Source: Gammaproteobacteria bacterium
GTDB taxonomy: Bacteria; Pseudomonadota; Gammaproteobacteria; GCA-001735895
Reading direction: 5' to 3'
Length of the DNA stretch: 60,905 nt
Assembly (NCBI GenBank): GCA_022340305.1
Contig: JAJDOF010000063.1
Location: 1 to 60,905, forward strand
The position numbers and the translations under genes were made by a program. Of this stretch, positions 30,744 to 40,607 are shown in pieces. The notes under the pieces were generated by a model that was not told where the DNA came from, ran no database searches, and saw only the letters and a program-made list of their open reading frames with translations. Position 1 is the first letter of the stretch. Every line of letters starts with the position of its first letter.

Positions 30744-31700
30744 TCAGTCCGAAACATCGTCGCCCTGGGCGATCGCCTGGTTTTGGCGGGCGATCAAATC
30801 CTGTGCTGCGTCATAGCCTTCGGTTTGCAACAGGTGATTGCGCGCCGCCGCTTCCACTAGCACTGCAAGATTTCGCCCCGGAGCCACCGGCAAGGTGATT
30901 TCCGGGAACTCTAGCCCGAGTATTGTCCGCGTATTTTGTTGATTGCCGAGGCGATCGAAGTCGGTTTTGTTCTTCTTGCCCATCGCAACCATATTGATGA
31001 TTAGACTAAGTGGCATGTTGCGCTTCAGAGAATTGGCGCCGAACATCGCACGCACGTTGACGATCCCGAGCCCGCGTACCTCCATGAAATCGGTTAGCAG
31101 TCGCGGGCTGCTGCCCTCGACCGTGTCAGGCACACTGCGTGAAAAAAGCGCGACATCGTCTGCAATCAGGCGGTGGCCCTGCGAGATCAGCGCCAACGCA
31201 AGTTCGCTCTTGCCGACGGCAGATTTCCCGGTAATGAACACACCGAGGCTGTAAACCTCGAGGAAAACGCCGTGTTCGGTCGTGGTTTCGGCAAGCGCGC
31301 GTGCCAACAGGTGACGCGTGTTATCGAGTAATTCTGAGTCGCTCAGCGCGGATTGCAGTACCGCGATATCCTGTCTTTCGCACAGCTGCACCATCGCCTG
31401 CGGCAGAGGGTTGTCCTGGCTGCAAATAATGATGCAAACCGGGCCACGAAACAGTGTCCGAAACAGGCTGGTTTGTTCTTCCAGAGTCAACTTTTGAATG
31501 TAGCGCGATTCCTGAAAGCCGACCAGCACGACGCTGGAGGTGCGAATGACGTTAAAATAATCGGCGGCATCGAAGGTGTCTGCGGCCTGGCGCGATAGCA
31601 TAATTTCCCGGTCGAGACCGACCTGGCGGGAAGTGAAACCGAGTTGTAGCTGGAGTTGATGCTGGTTGAGAAAATCACGAATCTTCAACGAGGGTGTCAT
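30744..31700 (-). CDS. hprK: HPr kinase/phosphorylase
   Basis: Bifunctional enzyme that phosphorylates and dephosphorylates Ser46 of HPr. The 318 residues have the P-loop GKSAVGKS (158-165), the Asp pair in HRLIADDVALF and the C-terminal MEVRGLGIVNVRAMFG signature. It overlaps ptsN by four bases (ATGA). The enzyme is absent from Escherichia coli but is known from other proteobacteria, where it sits with the nitrogen PTS genes as here. Confidence 0.95.
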   Translation of the reverse strand: MTPSLKIRDFLNQHQLQLQLGFTSRQVGLDREIMLSRQAADTFDAADYFNVIRTSSVVLVGFQESRYIQKLTLEEQTSLFRTLFRGPVCIIICSQDNPLPQAMVQLCERQDIAVLQSALSDSELLDNTRHLLARALAETTTEHGVFLEVYSLGVFITGKSAVGKSELALALISQGHRLIADDVALFSRSVPDTVEGSSPRLLTDFMEVRGLGIVNVRAMFGANSLKRNMPLSLIINMVAMGKKNKTDFDRLGNQQNTRTILGLEFPEITLPVAPGRNLAVLVEAAARNHLLQTEGYDAAQDLIARQNQAIAQGDDVSD

Positions 31701-32149
31701 TGCTCAGCCGACCGAATGATAGTCTCTATTTCTTCCTTGCTTGTAGCTTCGCGGATAGCCCTGCAAACCTCTTCCTGGGAAAAGATTTTGGCCAGTGCGG
31801 ACAGTATCAGCAAGTGCTCTTCGGTCGCCTCCTGGGGAATGATGATGGTAAACACCAGGTCGACCGGCAGGTTGTCGGGAGACTCGAAGTTAACCGGTTC
31901 CTTCAGCCTGAAAAAACACCCTATCGTCTTGTCGAGGTCCGGCACGCGGGCATGCGGAACCGCAAACCCCCGCCCGAGGCCGGTACTGCCGAGCCGTTCA
32001 CGATTCAATAAATTGTTATAAATGACGGACTGTCCGAGCTGGCTGCGGTCGGCGACGATGTTGGCGATTAATTCCAGCAGCTTTTTTTTACTGGTGACTT
32101 CAGTATCAATAAAGATTTTCTGAGGTGACAAAAGTGTCGAAATTGTCAT
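31697..32149 (-). CDS. ptsN: Nitrogen PTS regulatory EIIA (EIIA-Ntr)
   Basis: 150-residue EIIA of the fructose/Ntr type with the phosphorylated His66 in GRGFAVPHARVPDL. Its phosphorylation state reports nitrogen, potassium and carbon status to several partners. It follows hpf across a terminator hairpin and overlaps hprK. Confidence 0.95.
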   Translation of the reverse strand: MTISTLLSPQKIFIDTEVTSKKKLLELIANIVADRSQLGQSVIYNNLLNRERLGSTGLGRGFAVPHARVPDLDKTIGCFFRLKEPVNFESPDNLPVDLVFTIIIPQEATEEHLLILSALAKIFSQEEVCRAIREATSKEEIETIIRSAEQ

Positions 32150-32244
32150 TATTCGAGGGCGGTTACGCAGGCGGCCTGAAAACTAAAGCGGGAATATTAG
32201 TCTTATTACACCGGTATGCAAGTGCATTGGTTCTCATGCCGGGC

Positions 32245-32269
32245 AAAAAAAGGGGGAGTAGCCTCCCCC
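32245..32269 (-). terminator. Rho-independent terminator after hpf
   Basis: On the minus strand a seven-base GC stem (pairing 32263-32269 with 32252-32258), loop of four, then seven T (A tract 32245-32251). It begins eight bases after the hpf stop, separating or attenuating ptsN-hprK from the rpoN-hpf part. Confidence 0.85.
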
Positions 32270-32276
32270 AGTCGAG

Positions 32277-32594
32277 TCAGGCCAGTTCTTCGGGAACCAC
32301 CTTGGGCCGGTGGCTTTGCAGTTTCTCCTTGTGTTTCTTGCCCTGCCGGTCGAGCTTGTCAACGAGACCATCGATTGCGGCGTACATATCTTCCTGAACA
32401 TCGTCGGCATGCAGGTTGCCACCGCTGACGTGTAATGTTGCTTCCGCTCGGTGCCGCAACTTCTCAACGGTGAGCACGATATGTATGTCCAGCGCCTGAT
32501 CGAAATGTCGATCCAGTCTTTCGATTTTTTCGTTGACGTAGTTGCGCAGGGAATCTGTGATTTCGACATGGTGACCGCTTAAACTTACTTGCAT
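32277..32594 (-). CDS. hpf: Ribosome hibernation promoting factor, short form
   Basis: 105-residue HPF/YfiA-type protein that binds the 30S decoding site and promotes 100S dimers in stationary phase. It has MQVSLSGHHVEITDSLRNYV, the basic helix ending ATLHVSGGNLHADD and DMYAAIDGLVDKLDRQ. It lacks the extra dimerisation domain of long HPF. It lies 50 bases after rpoN and ends at a terminator. Confidence 0.95.
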   Translation of the reverse strand: MQVSLSGHHVEITDSLRNYVNEKIERLDRHFDQALDIHIVLTVEKLRHRAEATLHVSGGNLHADDVQEDMYAAIDGLVDKLDRQGKKHKEKLQSHRPKVVPEELA

Positions 32595-32644
32595 CTGTAA
32601 CCTCCTCGGCTTAAGAACTTGCCTTGCTGTGAAATGTTAATGTT

Positions 32645-34126
32645 TCAAAATAGACGTTTGCGCTCATTGGATGGGGGTATGTTTAACGCTTCCCGGTATT
32701 TGGCTACGGTTCTCCTTGCTACTTTAATTCCCTGTTCATCCAATAATTTGGTAATCCGGTTATCACTTAAAGGCTTCTCCTGTTTTTCGGCGGCGACGAG
32801 CTTTTTGATCAGGGCCCGAATCGCGGTGGACGAGCATTCTCCACCATCGGCGGTACTGACGTGGCTGGAAAAGAAGTATCTGAATTCGAATATACCCCGC
32901 GGTGTGTGCATGTACTTTTGCGTGGTCACTCGTGAAATCGTCGATTCGTGCATTTCCAGTAAATCTGCAATATCGCGTAATACCATGGGTTGCATCGCCT
33001 CTTCCCCATAGTCGAGGAAGGCATGCTGACGCTCGACAATGGCGCTGGCGACACTCAGCAGGGTCTCATTACGACTTTCCAGGCTCTTGATAAACCAGCG
33101 TGCTTCCTGCAGGTGATTTTTCAGATAAGTGTTTTGATCGCTACTATCGCTGCGTTTGATCAGGTTCGCATACTGATCGTTCACCCGCAAGCGGGGTGCG
33201 TGTTCGGGGTTTATACTGACCAGCCACTGATTCGAGCGCTTGCTGACGTAGACGTCCGGGACCACATATTCGGCATGGTCTTCACTGATGCTATGGCCCG
33301 GATGAGGATTGGTGCTCTGGATCAGGCGGATGATTTCCGCAAGTTCGTTGTCGCTGGCTTGCAGGCGGCGCTTGAGCAAGGCCATATCGTTGCCGGCCAG
33401 GTGCTCGAGATACTTGTCGACCAGCACCATCGCCTTGGCCAGGTGTGGTGTTTGCGGGTCATACTGGCCGAGCTGTATGCTCATGCACTCGCTCGGTGAA
33501 CTGGCGGCGACACCGACCGGGTCAAAGCGCTGCACCAGGTGCTGTACTGCTATGATTTCGTCGAGCTCCAGCGACGGGTGCTCCAGCACCAGGCCACGAT
33601 GTATTTCCTCGATGCTATCCATGAGGTAACCGCTATCGTCGATTGAGTCGATGATAGCGAGCCCGATGTCGTGATCGACAGGCGAAAGGTGCGAACAGTT
33701 GAGTTGCCAGACCAGATGATTTTTGAGGGTATCCTGCGCGCCCTGCTGGTTCTCGAACATGTCACGGTTATCCGCGCCCTGATTGCTCGAAGCAGCATTT
33801 GCACCGCTTTGATTGCCGTAAATATTATCCCAGTTTGAGTCGATCGGGAGGTCTTCCGGCAAGCGTTGCTCGGCGCGGTCTTCGGCCAGCCTGCCCTGGT
33901 CGATCTTGAATTGGGTTGAGTCTTCGCGATCGTCCGCCTGGTCGAAATCGAGCAGGGTGATTTCACCCAGATTGTCGTCTTGATCGAGCAGGGGATTGGC
34001 GTCCAGTGTTTGCTGGATTTCCGTTTGCAGCTCAAGCGAAGATAATTGCAGCAATCGGATCGCCTGCTGCAATTGAGGCGTCATCTTGAGGCTTTGCCCA
34101 ATTCGCAGTTGCAGGCTTTGTTTCAT
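32645..34126 (-). CDS. rpoN: RNA polymerase sigma-54 factor
   Basis: Alternative sigma factor for -24/-12 promoters needing enhancer-binding ATPases. 493 residues: Gln/Leu-rich region I (LRIGQSLKMTPQLQQAIRLLQLSSLEL), acidic region II, the core-binding domain, the HTH ISRVTTQKYMHTPRGIFEFR and the RpoN box ARRTVAKYRE at 470-479. It stands in the conserved lptB-rpoN-hpf order. Confidence 0.97.
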   Translation of the reverse strand: MKQSLQLRIGQSLKMTPQLQQAIRLLQLSSLELQTEIQQTLDANPLLDQDDNLGEITLLDFDQADDREDSTQFKIDQGRLAEDRAEQRLPEDLPIDSNWDNIYGNQSGANAASSNQGADNRDMFENQQGAQDTLKNHLVWQLNCSHLSPVDHDIGLAIIDSIDDSGYLMDSIEEIHRGLVLEHPSLELDEIIAVQHLVQRFDPVGVAASSPSECMSIQLGQYDPQTPHLAKAMVLVDKYLEHLAGNDMALLKRRLQASDNELAEIIRLIQSTNPHPGHSISEDHAEYVVPDVYVSKRSNQWLVSINPEHAPRLRVNDQYANLIKRSDSSDQNTYLKNHLQEARWFIKSLESRNETLLSVASAIVERQHAFLDYGEEAMQPMVLRDIADLLEMHESTISRVTTQKYMHTPRGIFEFRYFFSSHVSTADGGECSSTAIRALIKKLVAAEKQEKPLSDNRITKLLDEQGIKVARRTVAKYREALNIPPSNERKRLF

Positions 34127-34187
34127 TGGTGCGACTGTCCGTTGTCTATGCTTATCTCAGGATTTTTGTTATCTCCCATGGACACAG

Positions 34188-34922
34188 TTATAGCTTAAAA
34201 TTGTCGCCCAAGTAAATCTTTCTCACTATTTTATTTTGTAATATTTGCTGCGGATTACCGTCGGCCAGAATCTCGCCCTGACCCATTACGTAGGCTCTAT
34301 CACAGATGCCGAGGGTTTCGCGCACTCCGTGGTCGGTGATCAGCACGCCTATGCCACGTTCGGCGAGCTGGCGGATAATCGACTGGATATCGATGACCGA
34401 TATCGGGTCGACCCCGGCAAACGGCTCATCCAGCAGGATAAAATCAGGCTGGTTCGCCAGCGCCCGGGCAATTTCCACGCGGCGTCGCTCGCCACCGGAC
34501 AGCGAAATACCATCAATTTTACGCAAGTGTTCGACCTGGAAGTCCTCCAGCAGGTTTTCCAGCATCTGCTTGCGCGCCGGCGTGTCGAGGTCCTTGCGTA
34601 GCTCCAGGATGGCAAATATATTCTGTTCCACGGTGAGGTTGCGAAACACGGAGGCTTCCTGGGGCAGGTAACCAATTCCTAGTTTGGCACGCTGATGCAT
34701 TGGCAGGTGACTGATAGGCCGCTGGTTGAGCCTGATCACTCCGCTATCGTTTTCGATCAGGCCGACAATCATGTAAAAACACGTGGTTTTACCGGCACCA
34801 TTGGGTCCCAGCAAGCCGACGATTTCGCCGCCTTCAACGTGCATGGAGACTGATTTTACGACTGCGCGCCGCTTGTAGGATTTCGCCAGCTCGCGGACTT
34901 CGAGGAGCTTGCTAGGGTTCAT
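34188..34922 (-). CDS. lptB: LPS export ABC transporter ATPase
   Basis: Cytoplasmic ATPase that powers LPS extraction by LptFG. The 244 residues contain Walker A GPNGAGKT (39-46), the ABC signature [15 protein letters not shown], Walker [14 protein letters not shown] and the switch histidine in [11 protein letters not shown]. It overlaps lptA by 11 bases. lptF and lptG are not in the window. Confidence 0.97.
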   Translation of the reverse strand: MNPSKLLEVRELAKSYKRRAVVKSVSMHVEGGEIVGLLGPNGAGKTTCFYMIVGLIENDSGVIRLNQRPISHLPMHQRAKLGIGYLPQEASVFRNLTVEQNIFAILELRKDLDTPARKQMLENLLEDFQVEHLRKIDGISLSGGERRRVEIARALANQPDFILLDEPFAGVDPISVIDIQSIIRQLAERGIGVLITDHGVRETLGICDRAYVMGQGEILADGNPQQILQNKIVRKIYLGDNFKL

Positions 34923-35451
34923 CGGTAGCCTGGTCGTTCACCACCGGCGCATCGGGCGTTTGGTTCTGTCGAGGATTTATCACCATCTTGACGCGCTCGT
35001 CTGATTGCGTGCCACCGGCCTGGATACCGTTGGTATCGGTGTTGATGCGAATCAAATCGCTGTTGATCACATCGCCGGCATGGCTGTAATAGGCAGAACG
35101 GCGCAGTTCGAGCAATGACTCCGACTCGGTGTAGTCGATTTGTTCAGCTTCGCCGAGCATTTCCTGTCGATTGTTATCGAGTTGCCGAAAGCGAGCCGGC
35201 CGACCGGTCATTTCCATCAGTGTCAGCTCGTTGGCATCGTTGAAATGAATGACGAGGCGCTCTGAACTGATATTCAGGCTACCCTGAACGAGCTTTACAT
35301 TGCCTTCGTAAATGCTGATATGTTCCTGCTCGCGCACTTCCAGGCGATCGGCTTCGACCTCGATGGCCTGGTCGCGATCACTGTCCATTGCGGTGACCTG
35401 CGGCGGTAGCAGGAACAATAGTAGTAGCACGGTCGGTTTAAATGTTTGCAT
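34912..35451 (-). CDS. lptA: LPS export periplasmic bridge protein LptA
   Basis: Periplasmic OstA-fold protein that forms the LPS bridge between membranes; 179 residues from ATG 35451. The signal peptide is [23 protein letters not shown], followed by the beta-jellyroll repeats [20 protein letters not shown] and [16 protein letters not shown]. The chosen start gives a proper signal peptide and a 14-base overlap with lptC; an upstream ATG would bury it in lptC. Confidence 0.93.
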   Translation of the reverse strand: MQTFKPTVLLLLFLLPPQVTAMDSDRDQAIEVEADRLEVREQEHISIYEGNVKLVQGSLNISSERLVIHFNDANELTLMEMTGRPARFRQLDNNRQEMLGEAEQIDYTESESLLELRRSAYYSHAGDVINSDLIRINTDTNGIQAGGTQSDERVKMVINPRQNQTPDAPVVNDQATDEP

Positions 35452-35995
35452 GTTGGTATATAGCCTGAGTTTTGCCGAATCGATAAATCTTGCGAGCCAG
35501 ATCAAATTCGGCATTTTCGGATCGTATCCGCGCTTGCGGGCTGACCATCAGAATTTCACTATCAGTGCTGACCAGGTCGCGATCGGGCTCGAAACTGATG
35601 CTTTCGGTGTATACCGAAAGCGGAGACAGCCCCTGTTTTTGCATCACCACCTGCTGGTTTAATTGCAACAGGTTGTCGCCATGCCGGTACTCGCCGGTCA
35701 GCGCATCGATTTGCCAGGGATCGGTGTCGTCGTAAATCTGCATCGATGGTACTTCGATGCTACTGATGTCGTTGCGCGGGAAATGCTCGAGTCGCGGGGT
35801 GTCAAACTGGAAATCAAGCTGGCCCTCGGCGTTTAGCACGCGGTAACGCAGGCCGGTCATAAAATAGTCAATATCGTAAGGGAAGGGCAGGCTGACTTTT
35901 TCCGCGTCTGGCCGCAGGCTCGATTCGTACACCCAGCCGACCGCGATAGCGCCAAAGCCGAAGATGATGATGAAAATGAGGAACCTTGATTTCAT
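35438..35995 (-). CDS. lptC: LPS export membrane-anchored protein LptC
   Basis: Single-pass inner-membrane protein of 185 residues handing LPS from LptBFG to LptA. An N-terminal anchor ([19 protein letters not shown]) precedes the periplasmic fold, with [21 protein letters not shown] and the late [20 protein letters not shown]. Its start overlaps the kdsC stop by four bases. Confidence 0.93.
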   Translation of the reverse strand: MKSRFLIFIIIFGFGAIAVGWVYESSLRPDAEKVSLPFPYDIDYFMTGLRYRVLNAEGQLDFQFDTPRLEHFPRNDISSIEVPSMQIYDDTDPWQIDALTGEYRHGDNLLQLNQQVVMQKQGLSPLSVYTESISFEPDRDLVSTDSEILMVSPQARIRSENAEFDLARKIYRFGKTQAIYQHANI

Positions 35996-36531
35996 TTTAG
36001 GTACTGTTTTTGCCTGGCTTCCAGCAAGGATTGGGACGCTAATATGAAGTCGCTGATTTCGCGCACTGCACCCTTGCCACCGGGCAGGGCGGTCACCCAG
36101 TCGCAGTGTTGCTTGACGAAAGCATGGGCATTGTTTACCGCGATGGCGAAACCGACGCGTTGCAGGATCGGCAAATCGGGCAGATCGTCACCCACGTAAG
36201 CTGCCTGTCCAGATTCGAGCCCGGTGGTTTGCAATAGTTCGGTGAAAGCGGACAGCTTGTCGCGGCAACCCTGGTAAATATGCTTTACACCCAGATCGAG
36301 CATGCGGTGATTGACGATTTGCGATTCACGTCCGGTGATCACTGCCACCTCGATAGTGCTGTCGAGCAGCATGCGGATGCCGTGACCATCCAGCGAATTA
36401 AACGTCTTGTATTCCTCGCCGCGATTGTCGAACTGCAAACCGCCGTCGGTCAATACGCCATCGACGTCAAGAATCAACAGGCGAACCTGTCGCGCACGCT
36501 CGGCGACGCTGCTGTTGGCGTCTGCTGTCAT
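35992..36531 (-). CDS. kdsC: KDO-8-phosphate phosphatase
   Basis: HAD-superfamily hydrolase that makes KDO from KDO-8-phosphate for LPS core. The 179 residues carry the nucleophile Asp22 and acid Asp24 ([14 protein letters not shown]), ITGRESQIV and [12 protein letters not shown]. It is a short cap-less HAD as expected and follows kdsD by nine bases. Confidence 0.95.
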   Translation of the reverse strand: MTADANSSVAERARQVRLLILDVDGVLTDGGLQFDNRGEEYKTFNSLDGHGIRMLLDSTIEVAVITGRESQIVNHRMLDLGVKHIYQGCRDKLSAFTELLQTTGLESGQAAYVGDDLPDLPILQRVGFAIAVNNAHAFVKQHCDWVTALPGGKGAVREISDFILASQSLLEARQKQYLK

Positions 36532-36540
36532 GTGATTCTC

Positions 36541-37515
36541 CTAAACAACACCGGCTCTTAATAAATCATGCATGTTTAACGCACCCTGAACCCGCAGGTC
36601 GTCGTCGACTACCATGAGGGCATTGATCTTCTTGTCATGCATGATCTTAAGCGCTTCGCCGGCGATGCGCTCGGCATCGATGGTAACGCAATTAGCCGTC
36701 ATGAAGTCCCGTACCCGCGCCGTTGCGATATTCGGCATGTGCTCGAAGGTGCGGCGCAGGTCGCCGTCGGTGTAAATCCCGGCCAGACGGCCACTGGCAG
36801 CGTCGAGGACGCCGGCCATGCCCAGTCCCTTGGCCGTCATTTCCAGCAAGGTCTCCTTGAGCGAGGCGTCGCTGTTGACCAGTGGTATTGCGTCACCGCT
36901 GTGCATGATGTCACTGACGCGCAACAACAAACGCCGCCCGAGATTGCCGCCCGGGTGAGACAGCGCGAAATCTTCCTCGGTAAAACCGCGTACCTCGAGA
37001 ACTGCCACCGCCAGTGCATCGCCCATCGCCAGCATAGCGGTCGTACTCGAAGTGGGCGCGAGCCCAAGCGGACAGGCTTCTTTGCTGACGCTGACATCGA
37101 GATGAATATCGGCACTGCGCGCCAGCGTCGATCCCGGTTTGCCGGTTAGCGCCAGCAACGGGATGCCCAGTCGTTTCAATAGCGGCAACAGCAGCGTGAT
37201 CTCACTGGTCTCGCCGGAGTTTGACAGGGCGATGACGAGGTCGTCTGCGGTGATCATTCCGAGGTCGCCGTGGCTGGCCTCTCCGGAGTGCATGAAAAAG
37301 GCTGGCGTTCCGGTGCTTGCAAGCGTGGCGGCAATCTTGTTGCCGATGTGGCCGGACTTGCCCATGCCGGTGACCACCACGCGGCCCTTGCAGTCGAGTA
37401 TCAGTTCGCAGGCGCGCGTGAAATTTTCGTCCAGCCGCTCGACCAGGGCCGAAATCGCATCGGCTTCGGTTTTCAGAACAGCGAGACCTAGTTGTATATA
37501 TGCAGGATTGCTCAT
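36541..37515 (-). CDS. kdsD: Arabinose-5-phosphate isomerase
   Basis: Converts ribulose 5-phosphate to arabinose 5-phosphate, the first KDO precursor. The 324 residues have the SIS domain (VVTGMGKSGHIGNKIAATLASTGTPAFFMHS; SNSGETSEITLLLP) followed by two CBS domains (from about 205; MHDKKINALMVVDDDLRVQG). The start lies four bases after the exchanger stop. Confidence 0.96.
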   Translation of the reverse strand: MSNPAYIQLGLAVLKTEADAISALVERLDENFTRACELILDCKGRVVVTGMGKSGHIGNKIAATLASTGTPAFFMHSGEASHGDLGMITADDLVIALSNSGETSEITLLLPLLKRLGIPLLALTGKPGSTLARSADIHLDVSVSKEACPLGLAPTSSTTAMLAMGDALAVAVLEVRGFTEEDFALSHPGGNLGRRLLLRVSDIMHSGDAIPLVNSDASLKETLLEMTAKGLGMAGVLDAASGRLAGIYTDGDLRRTFEHMPNIATARVRDFMTANCVTIDAERIAGEALKIMHDKKINALMVVDDDLRVQGALNMHDLLRAGVV

Positions 37516-37518
37516 CGG

Positions 37519-38493
37519 TTATGCCATGGCGACCTGATAATACAAATATAGCTGGTAAATGACAAAGCCAAGAAACAGTAGCATGCCCTTGAGCCGGGTC
37601 AGGTTACGTGGCAGCGCACCTGGAAAGCGCGACATCAGCAACAGCATCAGCGTGAAGATAATAACGACTGTCAAATCACGCGAGCGTGCGGCCGGGTCGA
37701 TGCTGAAAGTAGTCAATAACGCCGGCAATCCGATGACCGCGAGCGAGTTAAACAAGTTGGAACCGATGACATTGCCGATGGCGAGGTCGGGGCTACCTTT
37801 CTTGATGCTGGCGATGGAAGCAGCCAGCTCCGGCAGGCTGGTACCCAGTGCGACCACGGTGAGGCCGATGACCAGTTCGCTGACGCCCAGCGCAACGGCA
37901 ATTCCGCTCGCCCCCCACACCAGCAACTTGGAGCTGCCAACCAGCAGGAGCAATCCCAGGGTGAGCCAGCCGAGAGCAGCCGGCATCTTCATCTCGTGGA
38001 CCAGTTCCTCTTTTTCATGATCTTCGCGCGCGTACTCGGCGGGATGGCTGCGATGCTGCTGGATCAGGCGAACCAGGCTCAGGATCAGCAATCCGAACAG
38101 CATGAAACCATCGACGATGTCGAGCTTCAGGTCGTAAAGGCTCCACGCCATGACGGCGGTCGCCAGCAGCAACAGGGGGTATTCGTTTCTGAACAGGCGG
38201 CTGGCAACAGGAATCGGCGCCAGGATGGCGGTGACTCCGAGGATCAGGCCGATATTGGCGATATTGGAGCCGAGTGCGTTGCCGATCGCGATATCGGGTG
38301 TATTGTCCAGCACCGCTATGATCGACACCACGATTTCTGGCGCCGAGGTGCCGAAGCCGACGATGGTGATGCCGATGATCATGATTGACACGCCGAGCAA
38401 ACGTGCCATGGCGGCCGCACCTTCGACAAATTTGTCGGCACTCCAGACTAGTATTGCCAGTCCCGCGACGACGGCGGCGAGGTAACTTAGCAT
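37519..38493 (-). CDS. Calcium/sodium antiporter, YrbG type
   Basis: Inner-membrane cation/Ca2+ exchanger of 324 residues with about ten helices. It has the two alpha-repeat motifs of the family, GFGTSAPEIVVSI and ALGTSLPELAASI, separated by a hydrophilic loop (HRSHPAEYAREDHEKEELVHE). Its position before kdsD matches yrbG in Escherichia coli. Confidence 0.95.
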   Translation of the reverse strand: MLSYLAAVVAGLAILVWSADKFVEGAAAMARLLGVSIMIIGITIVGFGTSAPEIVVSIIAVLDNTPDIAIGNALGSNIANIGLILGVTAILAPIPVASRLFRNEYPLLLLATAVMAWSLYDLKLDIVDGFMLFGLLILSLVRLIQQHRSHPAEYAREDHEKEELVHEMKMPAALGWLTLGLLLLVGSSKLLVWGASGIAVALGVSELVIGLTVVALGTSLPELAASIASIKKGSPDLAIGNVIGSNLFNSLAVIGLPALLTTFSIDPAARSRDLTVVIIFTLMLLLMSRFPGALPRNLTRLKGMLLFLGFVIYQLYLYYQVAMA

Positions 38494-38518
38494 GATCTAA
38501 TTCCAGGCGTACAAATCG

Positions 38519-39046
38519 TCAGAAGTTGTCGGTTGACGTGAACAGGCCGACCCGCAGGTCCTTCGCACTGTAGATTTCGCGGCCATCGACTTCCATGACC
38601 GCGTCGCCGATACCCATTACCAGCTTGCGCATGATGACGCGTTTCATATCGATACGGTAGGTTACTTTGTTAGCGTCGGGCAGCACCTGGCCGAAATACT
38701 TGACTTCACCGGCGCCAAGCGCACGACCGTGTCCGGGGCCGCCTTTCCAGCCAAGAAAAAATCCGATCAACTGCCACATGGCGTCGAGTCCGAGGCAGCC
38801 GGGCATCACCGGATCGGTTTCAAAATGGCATTTGAAAAACCAAAGCTCCGGATTGACATCGAGTTCCGCGATGATTTCGCCCTTGGCGAACTGGCCCCCG
38901 GTTTCGTTGATCTTGATGATTCTATCGAACATCAGCATGGGTGGTAACGGCAGCAGCGCGTTACCGGGTCCGAATAATTGGCCTTTGCCACACTCGATGA
39001 GTTCATCATAGCTAAAGCTATGTCGATCGGTTAGAGAACTGGGCAT
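38519..39046 (-). CDS. fabA: 3-hydroxydecanoyl-ACP dehydratase/isomerase
   Basis: Makes the cis double bond for anaerobic unsaturated fatty acid synthesis in the cytoplasm. The 175 residues have catalytic His74 ([15 protein letters not shown]) and Asp88 (LGLDAMWQL), offset by four from the Escherichia coli residues. FabB, its usual partner, is not adjacent. The gene is divergent from the TolC-like gene and lies 25 bases upstream of the exchanger. Confidence 0.96.
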   Translation of the reverse strand: MPSSLTDRHSFSYDELIECGKGQLFGPGNALLPLPPMLMFDRIIKINETGGQFAKGEIIAELDVNPELWFFKCHFETDPVMPGCLGLDAMWQLIGFFLGWKGGPGHGRALGAGEVKYFGQVLPDANKVTYRIDMKRVIMRKLVMGIGDAVMEVDGREIYSAKDLRVGLFTSTDNF

Positions 39047-39236
39047 TTGTAGTTGTTATGAGATTGTTGGGATTTCGAACACTAACGATTATGCGACAAA
39101 TTTACCAGTAATTCGTAAGATTGATCCGTAAAACACCTGTTCATCGTTCACTTGCAACCGCGAAGCGGATAGACTCTGCGTGGATTATCAGGTTGAGTCA
39201 GCTTCCGTTCAGTATCGATAGGGAAAGATTAAGCAT

Positions 39237-40607
39237 ATGCAAAAATTTCTACCCCTCTTTTATGGGCTGTTTGTTATGCCCTGGTTGAGTTTCGGTTTGC
39301 AGGCTCAGGATAAACTGAGCCTTGAACAGGCAATTCAACTGGCGCTTGCGCACGATCCCCGCGTAGACGAAAAAGAAGCTTTTGTGCGTAAGGCGCGCGG
39401 CTTGTTGCTGGAAGCCGAGGGATCGGAAGGTTTCCGATACTCGGTCGACAGTTTCCTCGCTATTGCCAATGGTTTGGATGGCGGGTTTTACGACGGGGGG
39501 CAGGATTCCTGCAGCAGTAATTGCCAACCGCGTGACGATCTCTATGATTTCAAAGACGGCCTGTCGCTGTGGGGTGGGCTGACCTTTAGCATTGTCAAGC
39601 CGCTGGCAACTTTTGGTCGCCTGGAGAATTACCAGGAAGCGGCGCAGAACAATATCGTGATCAAGCAACAGGACATCACGTTACAGAAAGATGAGATCGG
39701 GTTACAGGTAGTCAAGGCTTATTACGGCTACCTTACCGCGCGGGATAGCCGTCTGTTACTGGAAGATACCCGTCAACGTCTGCTTGCTGCGCTGGAACTG
39801 GTCGAGGGCTGGCTCGCTGATGGCGGCGGCAATGTCAGCCAGTCCGACAAGTTTGCATTGCAGTCAGGGCTTGGCCTGATCGATAACTTTCTCGCCGAGT
39901 CACGCGGACTTGAATCGATTGCGATGGCTGGATTGAAGCTGTTAACCGGCCGCGAAGAAGAGTTGATCGAGCTCGCAGATCGGCGCTTGATGCCGGTCGA
40001 TATGCCGGCCGAGAGCCTGGATGAGTGGATTGAACTGGCGCAGCAAAATCGTGTTGAATTCAAGCAGGTAGCCGCCGGGTTGACCGCGCGCCGTGCTTTG
40101 GTGGAGGCCACACGCGCGGAAGTAAAGCCGATTGTGTATGCCGGGGTGGCCGGATCGCTGGCCTATTCGCCGGACCGCGATCGCCTGGATAACCCCCACA
40201 TATACGATCCATTCAACCATGCTGCCCTGTCACCGCTGATCGGCATGCGCTGGCAGTGGGAGCAGGGTGCGCAACCGGCGAGAGTGGTGCAGGCTCAGGC
40301 AGAACTTGACGCGCTGGTGCACAAGGCGTCGTTCGCCCGTCTCGGAATTCCGTTCCAGGTACGTGAGCAATATTTCACGATGCAGGCGAAGCATCAGGCG
40401 ATCGAATCGATGCGAAACAGCTCGAGGGCCGCTCGACGCTGGATGATTGCCTCTTATTCCGATTTCGAGGCTGGCCTCGAGGAGGCCGATAAAATCATTA
40501 ATGCGTTGCAGGTTTATGTGCTTTCCTATGCCGAATACCTGCGTGCGGTGAATGATTTCAACAATCATGTGTCCAAGTTGCGCAGTGTCAGCGGAGTATT
40601 TCAGTGA
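39237..40607 (+). CDS. TolC-family outer-membrane protein
   Basis: 456-residue exported protein with a signal peptide (MQKFLPLFYGLFVMPWLSFGLQAQ) and long amphipathic helices typical of the outer-membrane factor family (LSLEQAIQLALAHDPRVDEKEAF at the front). The two expected helical repeats with beta segments are present. No inner-membrane pump or adaptor gene accompanies it. Its stop overlaps the GTG start of the MlaC-like gene, so the two proteins are translationally coupled, an unusual partnership. Confidence 0.85.
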   Translation: MQKFLPLFYGLFVMPWLSFGLQAQDKLSLEQAIQLALAHDPRVDEKEAFVRKARGLLLEAEGSEGFRYSVDSFLAIANGLDGGFYDGGQDSCSSNCQPRDDLYDFKDGLSLWGGLTFSIVKPLATFGRLENYQEAAQNNIVIKQQDITLQKDEIGLQVVKAYYGYLTARDSRLLLEDTRQRLLAALELVEGWLADGGGNVSQSDKFALQSGLGLIDNFLAESRGLESIAMAGLKLLTGREEELIELADRRLMPVDMPAESLDEWIELAQQNRVEFKQVAAGLTARRALVEATRAEVKPIVYAGVAGSLAYSPDRDRLDNPHIYDPFNHAALSPLIGMRWQWEQGAQPARVVQAQAELDALVHKASFARLGIPFQVREQYFTMQAKHQAIESMRNSSRAARRWMIASYSDFEAGLEEADKIINALQVYVLSYAEYLRAVNDFNNHVSKLRSVSGVFQ

